This document shows positions 55,664 through 64,000 of a stretch of DNA of 64,000 bases, in pieces; the first letter of the stretch is position 1; every line of letters starts with the position of its first letter. The notes beneath the pieces are model-generated. The model searched no databases. It saw nothing but the letters and a program-made list of their open reading frames with translations, and was not told the origin of the DNA. The stretch comes from an uncultured Planctomycetales bacterium (GTDB taxonomy: Bacteria > Planctomycetota > Planctomycetia > Isosphaerales > Isosphaeraceae). Made by a program: the position numbers and the translations under genes. Location: contig CAIYJE010000195.1 of NCBI GenBank assembly GCA_903926465.1, forward strand, positions 20,128 to 84,127, in the 5' to 3' direction.

Positions 55664-57448
55664 ATGCGGCTCGGCGTATTGATCGCCCTGCTGGTTGCCG
55701 GCGGCTGTGTGATTGAGCCCCGGATTTACCGGCTCCCCAGCGCGCTCAACACGCTGACCGACCTGGTCAGGCCGACCACCGAGCCGGCCCCGCAGTGGCT
55801 GTCGCCCGCAGGCCCGGGCTTGCCGGCCACAGCGCCGGCTGCGCTCCAGTCCCTGGCCAGGGCCGAAACCGGGCTGGAGACCGGGCAACGCAAGCTGCTG
55901 CTGGGCCAGAAGCAGGCCGCCGCTCAGGCATACCGTCAGAGTTTGGGCCAGGCCGCCTGGCTGCTCCAGCAACTTGGCCCCCAGCCGGCCACCGTGGGTG
56001 CGGCCGACCCTCGCAGTACCCAGCTTGCCCAGCGTGCGGCAGAGGCCCATGATCGTGCCTTGCTCGGGCTGTTGCGGGCGGTTGAATGCAAGCCAGGGCA
56101 GCACCGCTGCCATGTGCAGGCCAGGCTGGCTGAGCTAGGAATTGGCCTTGAAGCGGCCGATGACCGCCTGGCTGCCATCGATTGGGACGAGATCTGGCCG
56201 GCCGCTGATTTTGTGACCACCCACGTGCAAGATCCCTGCCGCTGGGATGGCCTGGGCGTGCCGCTGGTGGTGTCTCGCTATAAGCGGCCCCGGACCGGGT
56301 ACCCAGAGCTGGCTTACCCGCCGCGCTGGAAGTTTGCGGCCACGGCGGTGGCCAGGCCCCTGCAGGGAACGGCTGAGGGACCACTGAAATTGGTACTTAC
56401 CGATCCGTACCAGACCCGGCAGGTGGTGACGGGTGGCCTGGTCTGGCCACTGGCGGCCGACCTGACCACGCCGGTCATTCACCTGCTGAGCCACAGCCAT
56501 TACCGCAATAAGGGTCGGGTTGGGATGTTTATCCCTGAGAAATTGACGGATGAGGAAGGGATGACCACGGTCCACCCGTACCAGCCCGGCAAAATTCCGA
56601 TCGTGCTGATCCACGGGTTGGGCTGTAGCCCAAGGATCATGGCCGACATTGTGAATACGATTCACGCCCACCCCACGCTGCGTGCGCGCTACCAGGTATT
56701 CATTGCCTACTACACCTCGGGCGACACCATTTTGCAAGACGCCGAGAAGTTGCGGGTGGCCATTCGGGGCACTCGCAATTTCTATGATCCCGCGCACCAA
56801 GACACCGCCTGGGACCAGATGGTGGTGCTGGGGCACAGCCTGGGCGGACCAATCGCGCGGATCTTGACCGCCTCCAGTGACGATGTGGTGGAGCGGTCGA
56901 TCTTCCGGGTGCCGTTTGCGCAGGTGCGTGTTAGCCCGGAGACTCGCGCCCGCGTGACCCGATCGTTTGACTTCGAGCCAGTGTCTGAGATCACGCGGGT
57001 GATCTATATCTGCGGCACCATGCATGGCAGCCGGGCGGCCGACCAGATTGAGGGCCGGCTCTTTGCCCGGGTCATTCCCCGCCGCTCCACGCTGGAACAA
57101 TTTCACGCCGAGGTGCTGGCGAACAACTCGCCCGAGGTGCTGGACCCACGGTTCAGAAAGCGGCCCCCGTCCAGCATTGACAACCAGTCACCCGAAAGCG
57201 CCATCCTGGCGGCCGTGAATCGGCTGCGCCGCAACCCGGGAGTGATCACGCACTCGATTCAGGCCGATGCCACGCCCCTGCTCCCTGTCGAGCGATCGAC
57301 CGACTTCCTGGTGCCGTTTGAGAGTTCATCGATTGATGATGCCTCTAGCCGCGTGGTCGTTCCCTGGGCCAACCACTTCTGCACTCATAACCCGGTGGTG
57401 CTCGAAGAGATCACCCGGATCCTGCATGAACACCTGGGGCAGCGGTAA
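55664..57448 (+). CDS. Lipoprotein alpha/beta hydrolase
   Basis: 594 residues from the ATG at 55664, which gives a lipoprotein signal (LGVLIALLVAGGC). Residues ~30-170 are Ala/Gln-rich helices (RKLLLGQKQAAAQAYRQSLG), possibly coiled. The catalytic domain starts near residue 305: IPIVLIHGLGCSPRIM is the oxyanion strand and VVLGHSLGGPIAR the nucleophile elbow with Ser. A candidate His is in VPWANHFCTHNP near the C-terminus. It could be a lipase or esterase at the outer membrane or in the periplasm; the substrate is unknown. It stands alone. Confidence 0.82.
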   Translation: MRLGVLIALLVAGGCVIEPRIYRLPSALNTLTDLVRPTTEPAPQWLSPAGPGLPATAPAALQSLARAETGLETGQRKLLLGQKQAAAQAYRQSLGQAAWLLQQLGPQPATVGAADPRSTQLAQRAAEAHDRALLGLLRAVECKPGQHRCHVQARLAELGIGLEAADDRLAAIDWDEIWPAADFVTTHVQDPCRWDGLGVPLVVSRYKRPRTGYPELAYPPRWKFAATAVARPLQGTAEGPLKLVLTDPYQTRQVVTGGLVWPLAADLTTPVIHLLSHSHYRNKGRVGMFIPEKLTDEEGMTTVHPYQPGKIPIVLIHGLGCSPRIMADIVNTIHAHPTLRARYQVFIAYYTSGDTILQDAEKLRVAIRGTRNFYDPAHQDTAWDQMVVLGHSLGGPIARILTASSDDVVERSIFRVPFAQVRVSPETRARVTRSFDFEPVSEITRVIYICGTMHGSRAADQIEGRLFARVIPRRSTLEQFHAEVLANNSPEVLDPRFRKRPPSSIDNQSPESAILAAVNRLRRNPGVITHSIQADATPLLPVERSTDFLVPFESSSIDDASSRVVVPWANHFCTHNPVVLEEITRILHEHLGQR

Positions 57449-57893
57449 GCCGTTTTGTAGGTCTAAAAAGTACAACTGGCCGACGGTGGGTTGGTTTGGA
57501 TTTGCACGATTTATGATGAGCACCCTCTGGACCTGGGGCTGAATCCGGTTTCTAATGAGCGTAAGTAAAGCTCCAGGTGTGGTTCCAAATATTGACTTCA
57601 GCTCATCAACCAATTCTGGTTCAGAAGTTGCGGACAGAGTTTCAAGAAGATAGGGTTTTGGACAATTGTCGCCATTTCAGTTTTAGCTGGGTGAGGCTGG
57701 CCAAGAAGGGAAAAGCTCCTTTCTTGTGAAGTCGTAGTTCAATAACTCCGATCTGAAACACGATCTATAAAGAATACAAAACAATCCCAGTACATCTGCC
57801 CTCAAAATGATAGTCGTTTTCCCGATCTGAGTAATTTACATCAGGTTTTAACTTCTTATCGAATATAATATTGTTCATTTCGGAGCGCTGTAA
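57449..57893. other. AT-richer intergenic region before the GTPase/helicase operon
   Basis: About 445 bp with a visible drop in GC towards the right, unlike the hydrolase gene. The minus strand around 57515-57665 reads as a short protein-like stretch (YLLETLSATSEPELVDELKS and on) with no start, which may be a gene remnant. The promoter of the next operon lies at the right end. Confidence 0.5.
57864..57869 (+). promoter_or_regulatory. TATAAT -10 box of the GTPase/helicase operon
   Basis: A perfect TATAAT, 25 nt before the start codon, in a strongly AT-rich stretch. TTTACA lies at 57835-57840, but the spacer would be 23 nt, so the -35 element is uncertain. GGAG at 57882-57885 is the ribosome site. 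Confidence 0.5.
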
Positions 57894-60365
57894 ATGAGTG
57901 GCCAGGCGGCGGAAGTCTTGTGTCCGATCAAGAGTCAGGTTCTCACACTCACCACTTGGTACGATGAGGCTGTACGCCCTTTTCTGGAACGGATGGAAAA
58001 GGTCGATTCCACATTAAACCGAGTGGCCGAATTTGATACCGATTTGGTAAGGCTCAAGCGAGCGGCGGAAGCCTATGATGACAATCTTGTCGTGGGCTTT
58101 CTGGGTGTAGCAGGCGTTGGCAAGAGTACACTCATCAACGCTCTTGTTGATGGCCGCCATAGCACGCTTCCCCACGGCGGAATCGGTCCACTAACAGCGC
58201 AAGCCCTGAAAGTTCGGCGTGGTTCGAATCCTTCATTTCACGTCAACTATCATGGCATAGCGCAGGTCTGGAAGCTGCTCACCGCCTTGGACTGGGGTTT
58301 CTCCGCCGAACTTCAGGGCAAGGATCCTAAAAGCCGAGCTTCCGCCAAGGAACAGGTGCCCAAAGACGTTGAATTAACCGAGAATGAGCTGATTGAAATC
58401 AAGGAATCGGTTACCGAAGGAATAGATGCTGATCGCTCGCGACGAGAATTTTACCGTAAACAGGCACAGCTGCTAGTGAAGGGAAAGCCAGACGAGATTA
58501 CGCCACTTCCTTATCTGATCGATTGCTTGAGGTACGCTATTGAAAAAAAACCCGTGTGGGGTCTGACGCCTGAGAACGTGGATGAAAAAAGAATTGAACG
58601 GCTCAAGAAGTCAATCAAGGACCGGACTTACACATGCGTTGGTTCAGTCTCCGAACGAAATTTTCGAGAAGCACTTGCTGATCACGCCACGGGATTTCTA
58701 GCTCCACTTATTGTAAAGATGGAGGTTACTTGTCCATCAGACTCGCTCCCACCGCGAGTTGAACTGGTCGACCTTCCTGGGGTCGGCGTTGCTGGCGATC
58801 CTCACAAAGAGGTAACAATCGACTGGGTGCGAAATCAAGCACGGTCGGTCATTTTGGTTGTCAACCATAGGGGGATTCAAGAGGCCGACGCTCGCTTGCT
58901 CCAGGAAACAGAATTTTTGAATCGCCTCGTCTACTCGGCCGAGAGTCCCGAAGAGGATCGGGTCCACTTGATGGTGGCTGTTGTGCAAATCGATGAAATC
59001 GCTGCGTCGCATTATCGTTCAGCCAGAGCAGCAAATGATCGGAGTAAAAGCAAGAAAGACTATTTCGACGAGGCGTGCGAAAAAGCTCGCAATCTCGTAA
59101 AAGACAATTTGCGTTCCGTACTAGAGAGAGTCTGGTGTACGGGAGGGCTTCAGCCGGTGCAAGCCCAGGTCATTGACAATCTTCTTTCGTCGCTCGTGGT
59201 TCACCCAGTTTCTGCGATCGAATATGGCAAGATACTGGCCGATGACGAAGATGACCGTCCATTCTTGACTGATGCTTCGCATAGCCATATACCGGACCTT
59301 CTTGACACTCTACGTAAGCAAGCCGAAGAACGATATCAAACAGAAGTAAACCGGCTCGATACACTCCGCAAAGGCTTTGAGGATCGTCTTTATACAACGC
59401 TCAAGCTCATTGAAGCACGGTGGACGGAACAGAACCGAGCGATTGAGGAAGCTGAGCGTCTCAGGGCCGATGTGCGGCTTTTTCTTGGCCCCCTGCGCGA
59501 TAATTACAAAAATCGGCAGGGGGCATACCGCGAATTTCTCCGCGAGACACTTCCCGCGACAATCAAAGCTGAAGTGCTGAAAGCCAGCCTGGTCGCAAGC
59601 AAAGAAATTGATGCCTACTTGAAACCACTTCAGGACATTGGCTGGAGGACACTTGCAGCAACAATTCAGCGTGGAGGAACTTTTGTCTCAGGAGTAGGCA
59701 AACAGATTGACCTTCCCAAAGAATTTGCCACCCGCTTCGAGGTTCCCGTCGCTGATGCCTGGGCAAAGTGTGTTCTCAAGGAAATCCGCAGAAGAACCAA
59801 AGAATTTGCAGATGATTCCGTTCAGTTGGTCGAAGAAGTCGTAGTCTGGGCGAAGCAACAGGGGACGCGTATTCAACCCCGCCTTGTGGAAGCTCAGCGT
59901 GATTCGATCAAGGCCGACGTCAAAGAACTTGAAACGGTCGGAAAAATCATGGTGGATCAACTTCGTCAAGAGGTCAACGCACGGCTCGTAAAAAAAATCG
60001 AAACGCCGATTCGCAGACGTTGCAAGTCTTTTGTCGACTCCGGCAAGAATCAAGGCACTGGAGTGAAGTACCGCATCCTGGAAGAGTTTGCGAAGCTTGC
60101 TAAAGAGGTCACAGAGTCTGCCACGGGTCCGGCAGAAGAGATCTTACTTGAAGCTTTCAAACAAGTGCATGAAGAGATTTTAGCTGTCCTAAAGAAGCAC
60201 CCCCATCCTCTCGATGCTGCTGGAGAAGCGATCGTAGCAGCTCATGAGAAGTATGTTGAACGCAGCGATGCTCAACGCCGAGCTCAGATTCTTGCGGACC
60301 TGGAGAACGTCTTCGCTTCTCAGCCAGGTGAAAAAACGACCGCCAAGATAACAAGTGCCGCATAA
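57894..60365 (+). CDS. Dynamin-like large GTPase
   Basis: 823 residues. P-loop GVAGVGKST at residues 71-79, a candidate switch Thr in IGPLTAQ (Thr101), and G3 motif VDLPGVG (DLPG 293-296). The usual TKxD is replaced by a VQID at 364-367. The G domain is enlarged by a ~190-residue insertion between switch I and G3, as in the SLIP-GC/NUGGC-like branch of dynamin-like proteins. Residues ~455-820 are long charged helices (for example ERYQTEVNRLDTLRKGFEDR), fitting a stalk. No membrane span is seen. It is followed after 24 nt by a SNF2-type helicase gene on the same strand. Codon use and GC are lower than in the genes to the left. A role in defence is inferred from context only. Confidence 0.82.
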   Translation: MSGQAAEVLCPIKSQVLTLTTWYDEAVRPFLERMEKVDSTLNRVAEFDTDLVRLKRAAEAYDDNLVVGFLGVAGVGKSTLINALVDGRHSTLPHGGIGPLTAQALKVRRGSNPSFHVNYHGIAQVWKLLTALDWGFSAELQGKDPKSRASAKEQVPKDVELTENELIEIKESVTEGIDADRSRREFYRKQAQLLVKGKPDEITPLPYLIDCLRYAIEKKPVWGLTPENVDEKRIERLKKSIKDRTYTCVGSVSERNFREALADHATGFLAPLIVKMEVTCPSDSLPPRVELVDLPGVGVAGDPHKEVTIDWVRNQARSVILVVNHRGIQEADARLLQETEFLNRLVYSAESPEEDRVHLMVAVVQIDEIAASHYRSARAANDRSKSKKDYFDEACEKARNLVKDNLRSVLERVWCTGGLQPVQAQVIDNLLSSLVVHPVSAIEYGKILADDEDDRPFLTDASHSHIPDLLDTLRKQAEERYQTEVNRLDTLRKGFEDRLYTTLKLIEARWTEQNRAIEEAERLRADVRLFLGPLRDNYKNRQGAYREFLRETLPATIKAEVLKASLVASKEIDAYLKPLQDIGWRTLAATIQRGGTFVSGVGKQIDLPKEFATRFEVPVADAWAKCVLKEIRRRTKEFADDSVQLVEEVVVWAKQQGTRIQPRLVEAQRDSIKADVKELETVGKIMVDQLRQEVNARLVKKIETPIRRRCKSFVDSGKNQGTGVKYRILEEFAKLAKEVTESATGPAEEILLEAFKQVHEEILAVLKKHPHPLDAAGEAIVAAHEKYVERSDAQRRAQILADLENVFASQPGEKTTAKITSAA

Positions 60366-60389
60366 CTTCTAGCTATCGCAGGAACCGCC

Positions 60390-63158
60390 ATGAATTCACC
60401 TGGATCCATCGCCCACAAGGGAGATCTTGCCTTCCCCACTGCAGTTCTCCGCCACTATGATGACTATGGGCAGATGGCAGTGGATCTCTGTGCTCCTCCA
60501 TCGCGGTTATGGGTGGGCGCTAAGAACCCGCCAGATTCAATATCCCAAGCAGTTGACGAAGCCCGGGTCAGTTACCCGCTTTCGCCTGCCGGAACTCTTG
60601 TCAGCCCTCCCCAAAATCTGAACTGGTCGGCTCTGTCTTCTGCTTCGCTCGCCCGGCTCTGGCCGTACTTCTTGATTGCGGAGGACCCGGAACGGCGGCT
60701 CGACGCCCGCTTGGTAAGTACTCTGGCACACCAGGTGAGCCTTATTCGGCACATCCTGGGAGCTGGTCAGGAACTCAGCCGTGTGCTCATTGCCGACGAA
60801 GTTGGCCTGGGAAAAACGGTTGAGGCAGGGCTGCTGATCCAGAGCTGGCTCGAACTCCAGCCCAGGCTGCGCGTTCTCTACCTTGCTCCTGCACGACTGG
60901 TGGCAAACGTTGCCTGGGAGTTTGACAGGCTGGGGCTTCCATTTCGTCGGTGGGCCACTGGTGCTGATTCTGACGCCAGGCTTTCCGACAGTCTGATCGT
61001 GGCTAGCATCCATAAAGCTGTCCACTCCAAGAATATCGATGCGCTGGCTCAGGCCGGCCCTTGGGATGTGGTGATCGTCGATGAATGCCATCATTTGTCG
61101 GCTTGGTCTCCCGGTGGAGGGAGTTCTACTCAGAAGTTCGCTCTTGTACAAAAGCTGATCCAGCAACAGAAGCCTGATGGTCGTGTTGTTCTCTTGAGCG
61201 GAACGCCGCATCAAGGTACGCCGACGCGATTTGCCAACCTCTTGAGCCTGCTCCTGCGTGATGGAGAAGACCAGGCCAAATTGGCGGGGCGAGTCATCTA
61301 CCGAACGAAAGATGACGTCAGTGACTGGGAAGGGCGGCCATTATTTCCTGGCAGGAACGTGGCCCCTCCGATCGTTGTCGATCTGGGAAAGGACTATCGC
61401 GTCTGGATCGAAGAAATCCGGCAATTCTTCACACCCGCGCCCGGCTCGGCACTTTCGCAAGCCAAGGGACGAGGTGTGCATTGGCGACGGTCCCAGGCGC
61501 TTCAGTGGGCAGCATCAAGTCCCCAGGCTGGTCTAGGATTTCTGATTCGCCAGGCTATTCGCGCGGGATGGAATCCTAATAACAACCCTCTCCTGGCCAG
61601 CGCACTGGAATCTATCAGGCCTTATCGGCTTGGGCCTGCCAATGAAGACATCAACCTGTTGTTTACTCGAATTCAGAAAGAAATTCTGCGGCAGACGCAG
61701 GACGCCGACATCGAAGATATTGAAGAATTCGATGACAGGAACGGTAGTCTGGATCGGACTGACAAGAAGGCTCTTGAGTCTTTACTAAATAACGGAATCG
61801 CTCTGTTACGTTCTCACAGTAACCGGAAATGGGAATCCCTAAATACGCAGGTTCTTAAATTGGCTGGGGATGAGAAAATTGTACTTTTCGCACAGCCAAT
61901 CGAGACAGTTACGGCACTTGCCTGCTATCTAGAAAAAACCACCGGTGAACGGCCAGCCATGATCTTGGGTGGGCAGTCCGATCCTGAGCGTCAACAAGAG
62001 ATTGATAGGTTTCGAAGAATAGATGGCCCTCGCTATTTGGTATCATCACGCGCTGGTGGAGAAGGGATTAACCTCCAATGTGCACGCCGATTAGTGCATA
62101 TTGACATCCCCTGGAACCCAATGGAAATGGAGCAGCGTGTAGGTCGCGTGCACCGGTTTGGTTCACAGCAAACGATCCAGGTCGATACTTTGGTCGTTAA
62201 AGACAGCCGAGAGGCAAGTGCCTATACCGTTGCGCGACGGAAACTCCAACACATCACCCAAGCGCTTGTACCGCACGATAAATTCGAGTCGTTATTCTCT
62301 CGAGTCATGTGCCTGATCCCCCCCGACGAGTTTGCAAATTTTATTGGGGAGACCGTAAACCCGTCCTTATCTGATTCCGACCAAGCCGCGCTCGCAGAAC
62401 TTGTTCAACAAGGCTACCAGTCCTGGAATGCTTTTCACACCCAATATTCCGTAGCTCAACGCGCGATCCGTGCCACGAACCCGGGGATGGCGACTTGGGG
62501 TGACCTTGAGACTTTTCTGATCGAACACGCCAAAGTACAGGAAGCCGCTGGGTTCCAGACACTCCGTTTTGATGGTGCTGCCCAGGATGGAAAGCCTATC
62601 GCTAAAGAAGTTCCCGTGCGTGTCTTGCAATGGCAGAACGGGAATTGCTTCCTGGCCGAGAACCATGACGGTATGCCGGTCCGTGGTCCAGAGGGAATCT
62701 CGGCAGCCCCATTAGGGCTCAATATTTCGCCAGTTGCAGAAATTCTGCGTAATCTGGCGACCTCCAAGACGGTGACAGGGGCTGCTCACTTGGGGTGGAA
62801 AGGCGGAAAGCCTCCAGTACCTGCTGGATCCACGGTCGGTGTACTGGTTCTTCTGCGACAAACTTTCAGAATTGACACACAGCCCATCCTCGAACAACGG
62901 ATCACGCTACATGTGTATTACGTCGATCCCTCCGGGAACACAGGAGAATGGATGGGAAACGAACGCCAAGAAGTTTATCGGGGTCTACTTCGCGCAACCG
63001 TCCGTCAAAAACCTAAGAACGATCCCACGTTCAACCAGTTGCTTTTAGAATCCGAGAGCATTCGAATACAAGAACTACGAACCGTTAGCAACCAGGACCG
63101 AACTCAAGGGCTCCGTCATACGGTTTGGCCACTGCTGGCGGCTGTTGTTACAGTGTGA
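60390..63158 (+). CDS. SNF2/RapA-type helicase-like ATPase
   Basis: 922 residues. ADEVGLGKTVEAG holds Walker A (Lys142); IVDECHHLSAW is motif II (DECH, 231-234); LLSGTPHQGTP is motif III; KIVLFAQPIETVTALACYLE starts the second RecA domain. RAGGEGINLQ and then EQRVGRVHRFGSQQ are motifs V and VI. The order is that of SNF2 translocases close to RapA/HepA and DISARM DrmD-like proteins. The last ~250 residues (from about 670) are unassigned. AGGAA precedes the ATG. It lies 24 nt after the GTPase gene, so the two are surely one operon. Such ATPases move on DNA or remodel protein-DNA complexes. Confidence 0.87.
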   Translation: MNSPGSIAHKGDLAFPTAVLRHYDDYGQMAVDLCAPPSRLWVGAKNPPDSISQAVDEARVSYPLSPAGTLVSPPQNLNWSALSSASLARLWPYFLIAEDPERRLDARLVSTLAHQVSLIRHILGAGQELSRVLIADEVGLGKTVEAGLLIQSWLELQPRLRVLYLAPARLVANVAWEFDRLGLPFRRWATGADSDARLSDSLIVASIHKAVHSKNIDALAQAGPWDVVIVDECHHLSAWSPGGGSSTQKFALVQKLIQQQKPDGRVVLLSGTPHQGTPTRFANLLSLLLRDGEDQAKLAGRVIYRTKDDVSDWEGRPLFPGRNVAPPIVVDLGKDYRVWIEEIRQFFTPAPGSALSQAKGRGVHWRRSQALQWAASSPQAGLGFLIRQAIRAGWNPNNNPLLASALESIRPYRLGPANEDINLLFTRIQKEILRQTQDADIEDIEEFDDRNGSLDRTDKKALESLLNNGIALLRSHSNRKWESLNTQVLKLAGDEKIVLFAQPIETVTALACYLEKTTGERPAMILGGQSDPERQQEIDRFRRIDGPRYLVSSRAGGEGINLQCARRLVHIDIPWNPMEMEQRVGRVHRFGSQQTIQVDTLVVKDSREASAYTVARRKLQHITQALVPHDKFESLFSRVMCLIPPDEFANFIGETVNPSLSDSDQAALAELVQQGYQSWNAFHTQYSVAQRAIRATNPGMATWGDLETFLIEHAKVQEAAGFQTLRFDGAAQDGKPIAKEVPVRVLQWQNGNCFLAENHDGMPVRGPEGISAAPLGLNISPVAEILRNLATSKTVTGAAHLGWKGGKPPVPAGSTVGVLVLLRQTFRIDTQPILEQRITLHVYYVDPSGNTGEWMGNERQEVYRGLLRATVRQKPKNDPTFNQLLLESESIRIQELRTVSNQDRTQGLRHTVWPLLAAVVTV

Positions 63159-63331
63159 TTGTAAAAATTAGAATCCAGCCGACCACGCATCTACCTCGCT
63201 TGTTCTCCAATAACTCATGACGGCCGCCTGGGCGGTGGTTGAGGCCACGCCCTGTTCTGCTGCATTATCAGCATCTTGGCTGGGAGTTTGGCGGAGCCGT
63301 TGAGGGGAAAAGACGAAAGAGTGTGTTTGTC

Positions 63332-63869
63332 ATGACCGAGGCCCAGCTTACCGCTCTACTGACGGAACTCACTGCCCTTCCGGAGGAAACAGAGTGGGTC
63401 GAGTTCAAGCATAACAACGATAATCCTCAGGAGATTGGGGAATACCTTTCCGCCCTGGCGAACTCGGCAGCGTTCTTGCACCGATCGACGGCTTACATCG
63501 TCTGGGGGGTTGAAGACCGCACACACACGGTACTCGGTACCAAGTTCAAGCCCCGGACGGCAAAGAAGGGGAGCGAGGCTCTCGAAAACTGGCTCATGCG
63601 GTTGCTTGAACCGCAAATCAGCTTTCAGATTCACGAGTTCACTTATCCAGGGCAAGGCTGTTGTTATCTTTGAGGTTTTGTGTGCCACACATGCTCCGAT
63701 TCGCTTCAGTGGCGAGCCGTACATTCGGGTTGGCAGCGTCAAGAAGAAGCTGCGGGATGTTTTGACCAAGGAGGCGGCGCTTTGGTCGTCTTTCACGAAC
63801 ACTTCGTTTGAGGTTGGCATCGCCAAGTCTGATGTCTCGGTGTCTGAAGTACTAATGATATGGGTGTAA
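63332..63869 (+). pseudogene. AlbA_2 (Schlafen-type) domain protein, frameshifted
   Basis: The ATG at 63332 opens MTEAQLTALLTELTALPEET, then WVEFKHNNDNPQEIGEYLSA, LANSAAF and YIVWGVED: the AlbA_2 core with its EFK motif. At about 63645 the frame breaks; the original frame reaches TGA after GQGCCYL, while the +1 frame carries on with the expected sequence (GKAVVIFEVLCATHAPIRF, then GEPYIRVGSVKKKLRD) to 63869. The C-terminal part of a normal member is also missing. AlbA_2 proteins are frequent in defence and regulatory islands. It lies 173 nt after the helicase gene. Confidence 0.72.
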
Positions 63870-64000
63870 CTACCGGTTCCGGTCAAGGCGACATCGCCGC
63901 ATGTGAATGAAAATGAACGAGTTGCGAATTCTGGCCTGTCTGGCCTGGGTATCGAAATGGCCCTCCCAATGCGGTACATTCCGGGATGTCTACGATGTCC
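63870..64000. other. Right end of window, nothing recognised
   Basis: 131 bp after the frameshifted gene with no open frame, repeat or hairpin that I can support. Confidence 0.3.

Overview
The window looks like a chromosomal segment of a GC-rich member of the Planctomycetota. The evidence is gene content: a PSCyt1/DUF1549-DUF1553 protein followed by a Tat-exported DUF1501 protein and a pre-peptidase-like protein, PEP-CTERM anchors, a secreted S8 protease with an N-terminal LEHLEDRALL motif, and several large secreted or membrane proteins of planctomycete type. Placement near Gemmatales/Isosphaerales is inference only. No rRNA, tRNA or CRISPR array was found.

Layout. 1-2.3 kb: the 5' part of a cyanophycin-synthetase-like gene that runs off the left edge, with a small lipoprotein upstream of it. 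2.5-12.5 kb: a surface-glycan style group (two SAM methyltransferases, two family-2 glycosyltransferases, a radical SAM/SPASM enzyme, a sulfotransferase, a TPR/SPINDLY O-GlcNAc-transferase-like protein), interrupted by a rearrangement scar where a PEP-CTERM gene and a TPR gene are both beheaded. 12.9-32.9 kb: membrane and secreted proteins (fused membrane/spermidine-synthase-like protein, multispan protein, two retropepsin-PDZ paralogues, a PEP-CTERM protein, a 1840-residue S8 protease with four tandem C-terminal repeats, a 1279-residue unrecognised membrane protein, a GH-A-like secreted protein). 33.1-42 kb: a DEAD-box RNA helicase, an MFS transporter, a probable replication origin with DnaA boxes and an AT-rich stretch just upstream of dnaN, a lipoprotein and a Deg-type protease. 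42.1-47.5 kb: the tightly coupled PSCyt/DUF1501/PPC operon.

47.5-64 kb is accessory DNA. It holds a 111-bp tandem duplication, a CIA30/membrane-protein pair followed by an isochorismatase gene cut off at the edge of a dispersed repeat, repeat-dense intergenic DNA, an orphan one-module NRPS (formyltransferase, half condensation domain, adenylation, carrier, thioesterase), a lipoprotein hydrolase, and at the right end a lower-GC two-gene operon coding for a dynamin-like GTPase and a SNF2/RapA-type helicase, followed by a frameshifted AlbA_2 (Schlafen-type) gene. That last trio is the best candidate here for an undescribed, possibly defence-related, system.

At least two families of short dispersed repeats occupy intergenic spaces: a ~95-bp palindromic element built on GTCCATTCCGTCCAT-like arms (five copies or part copies) and a ~70-bp element (three copies). 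Several gene breaks or duplications lie at or near such repeats, which suggests they have helped reshape this region. All family assignments are from motif recognition by eye; no database search was possible.
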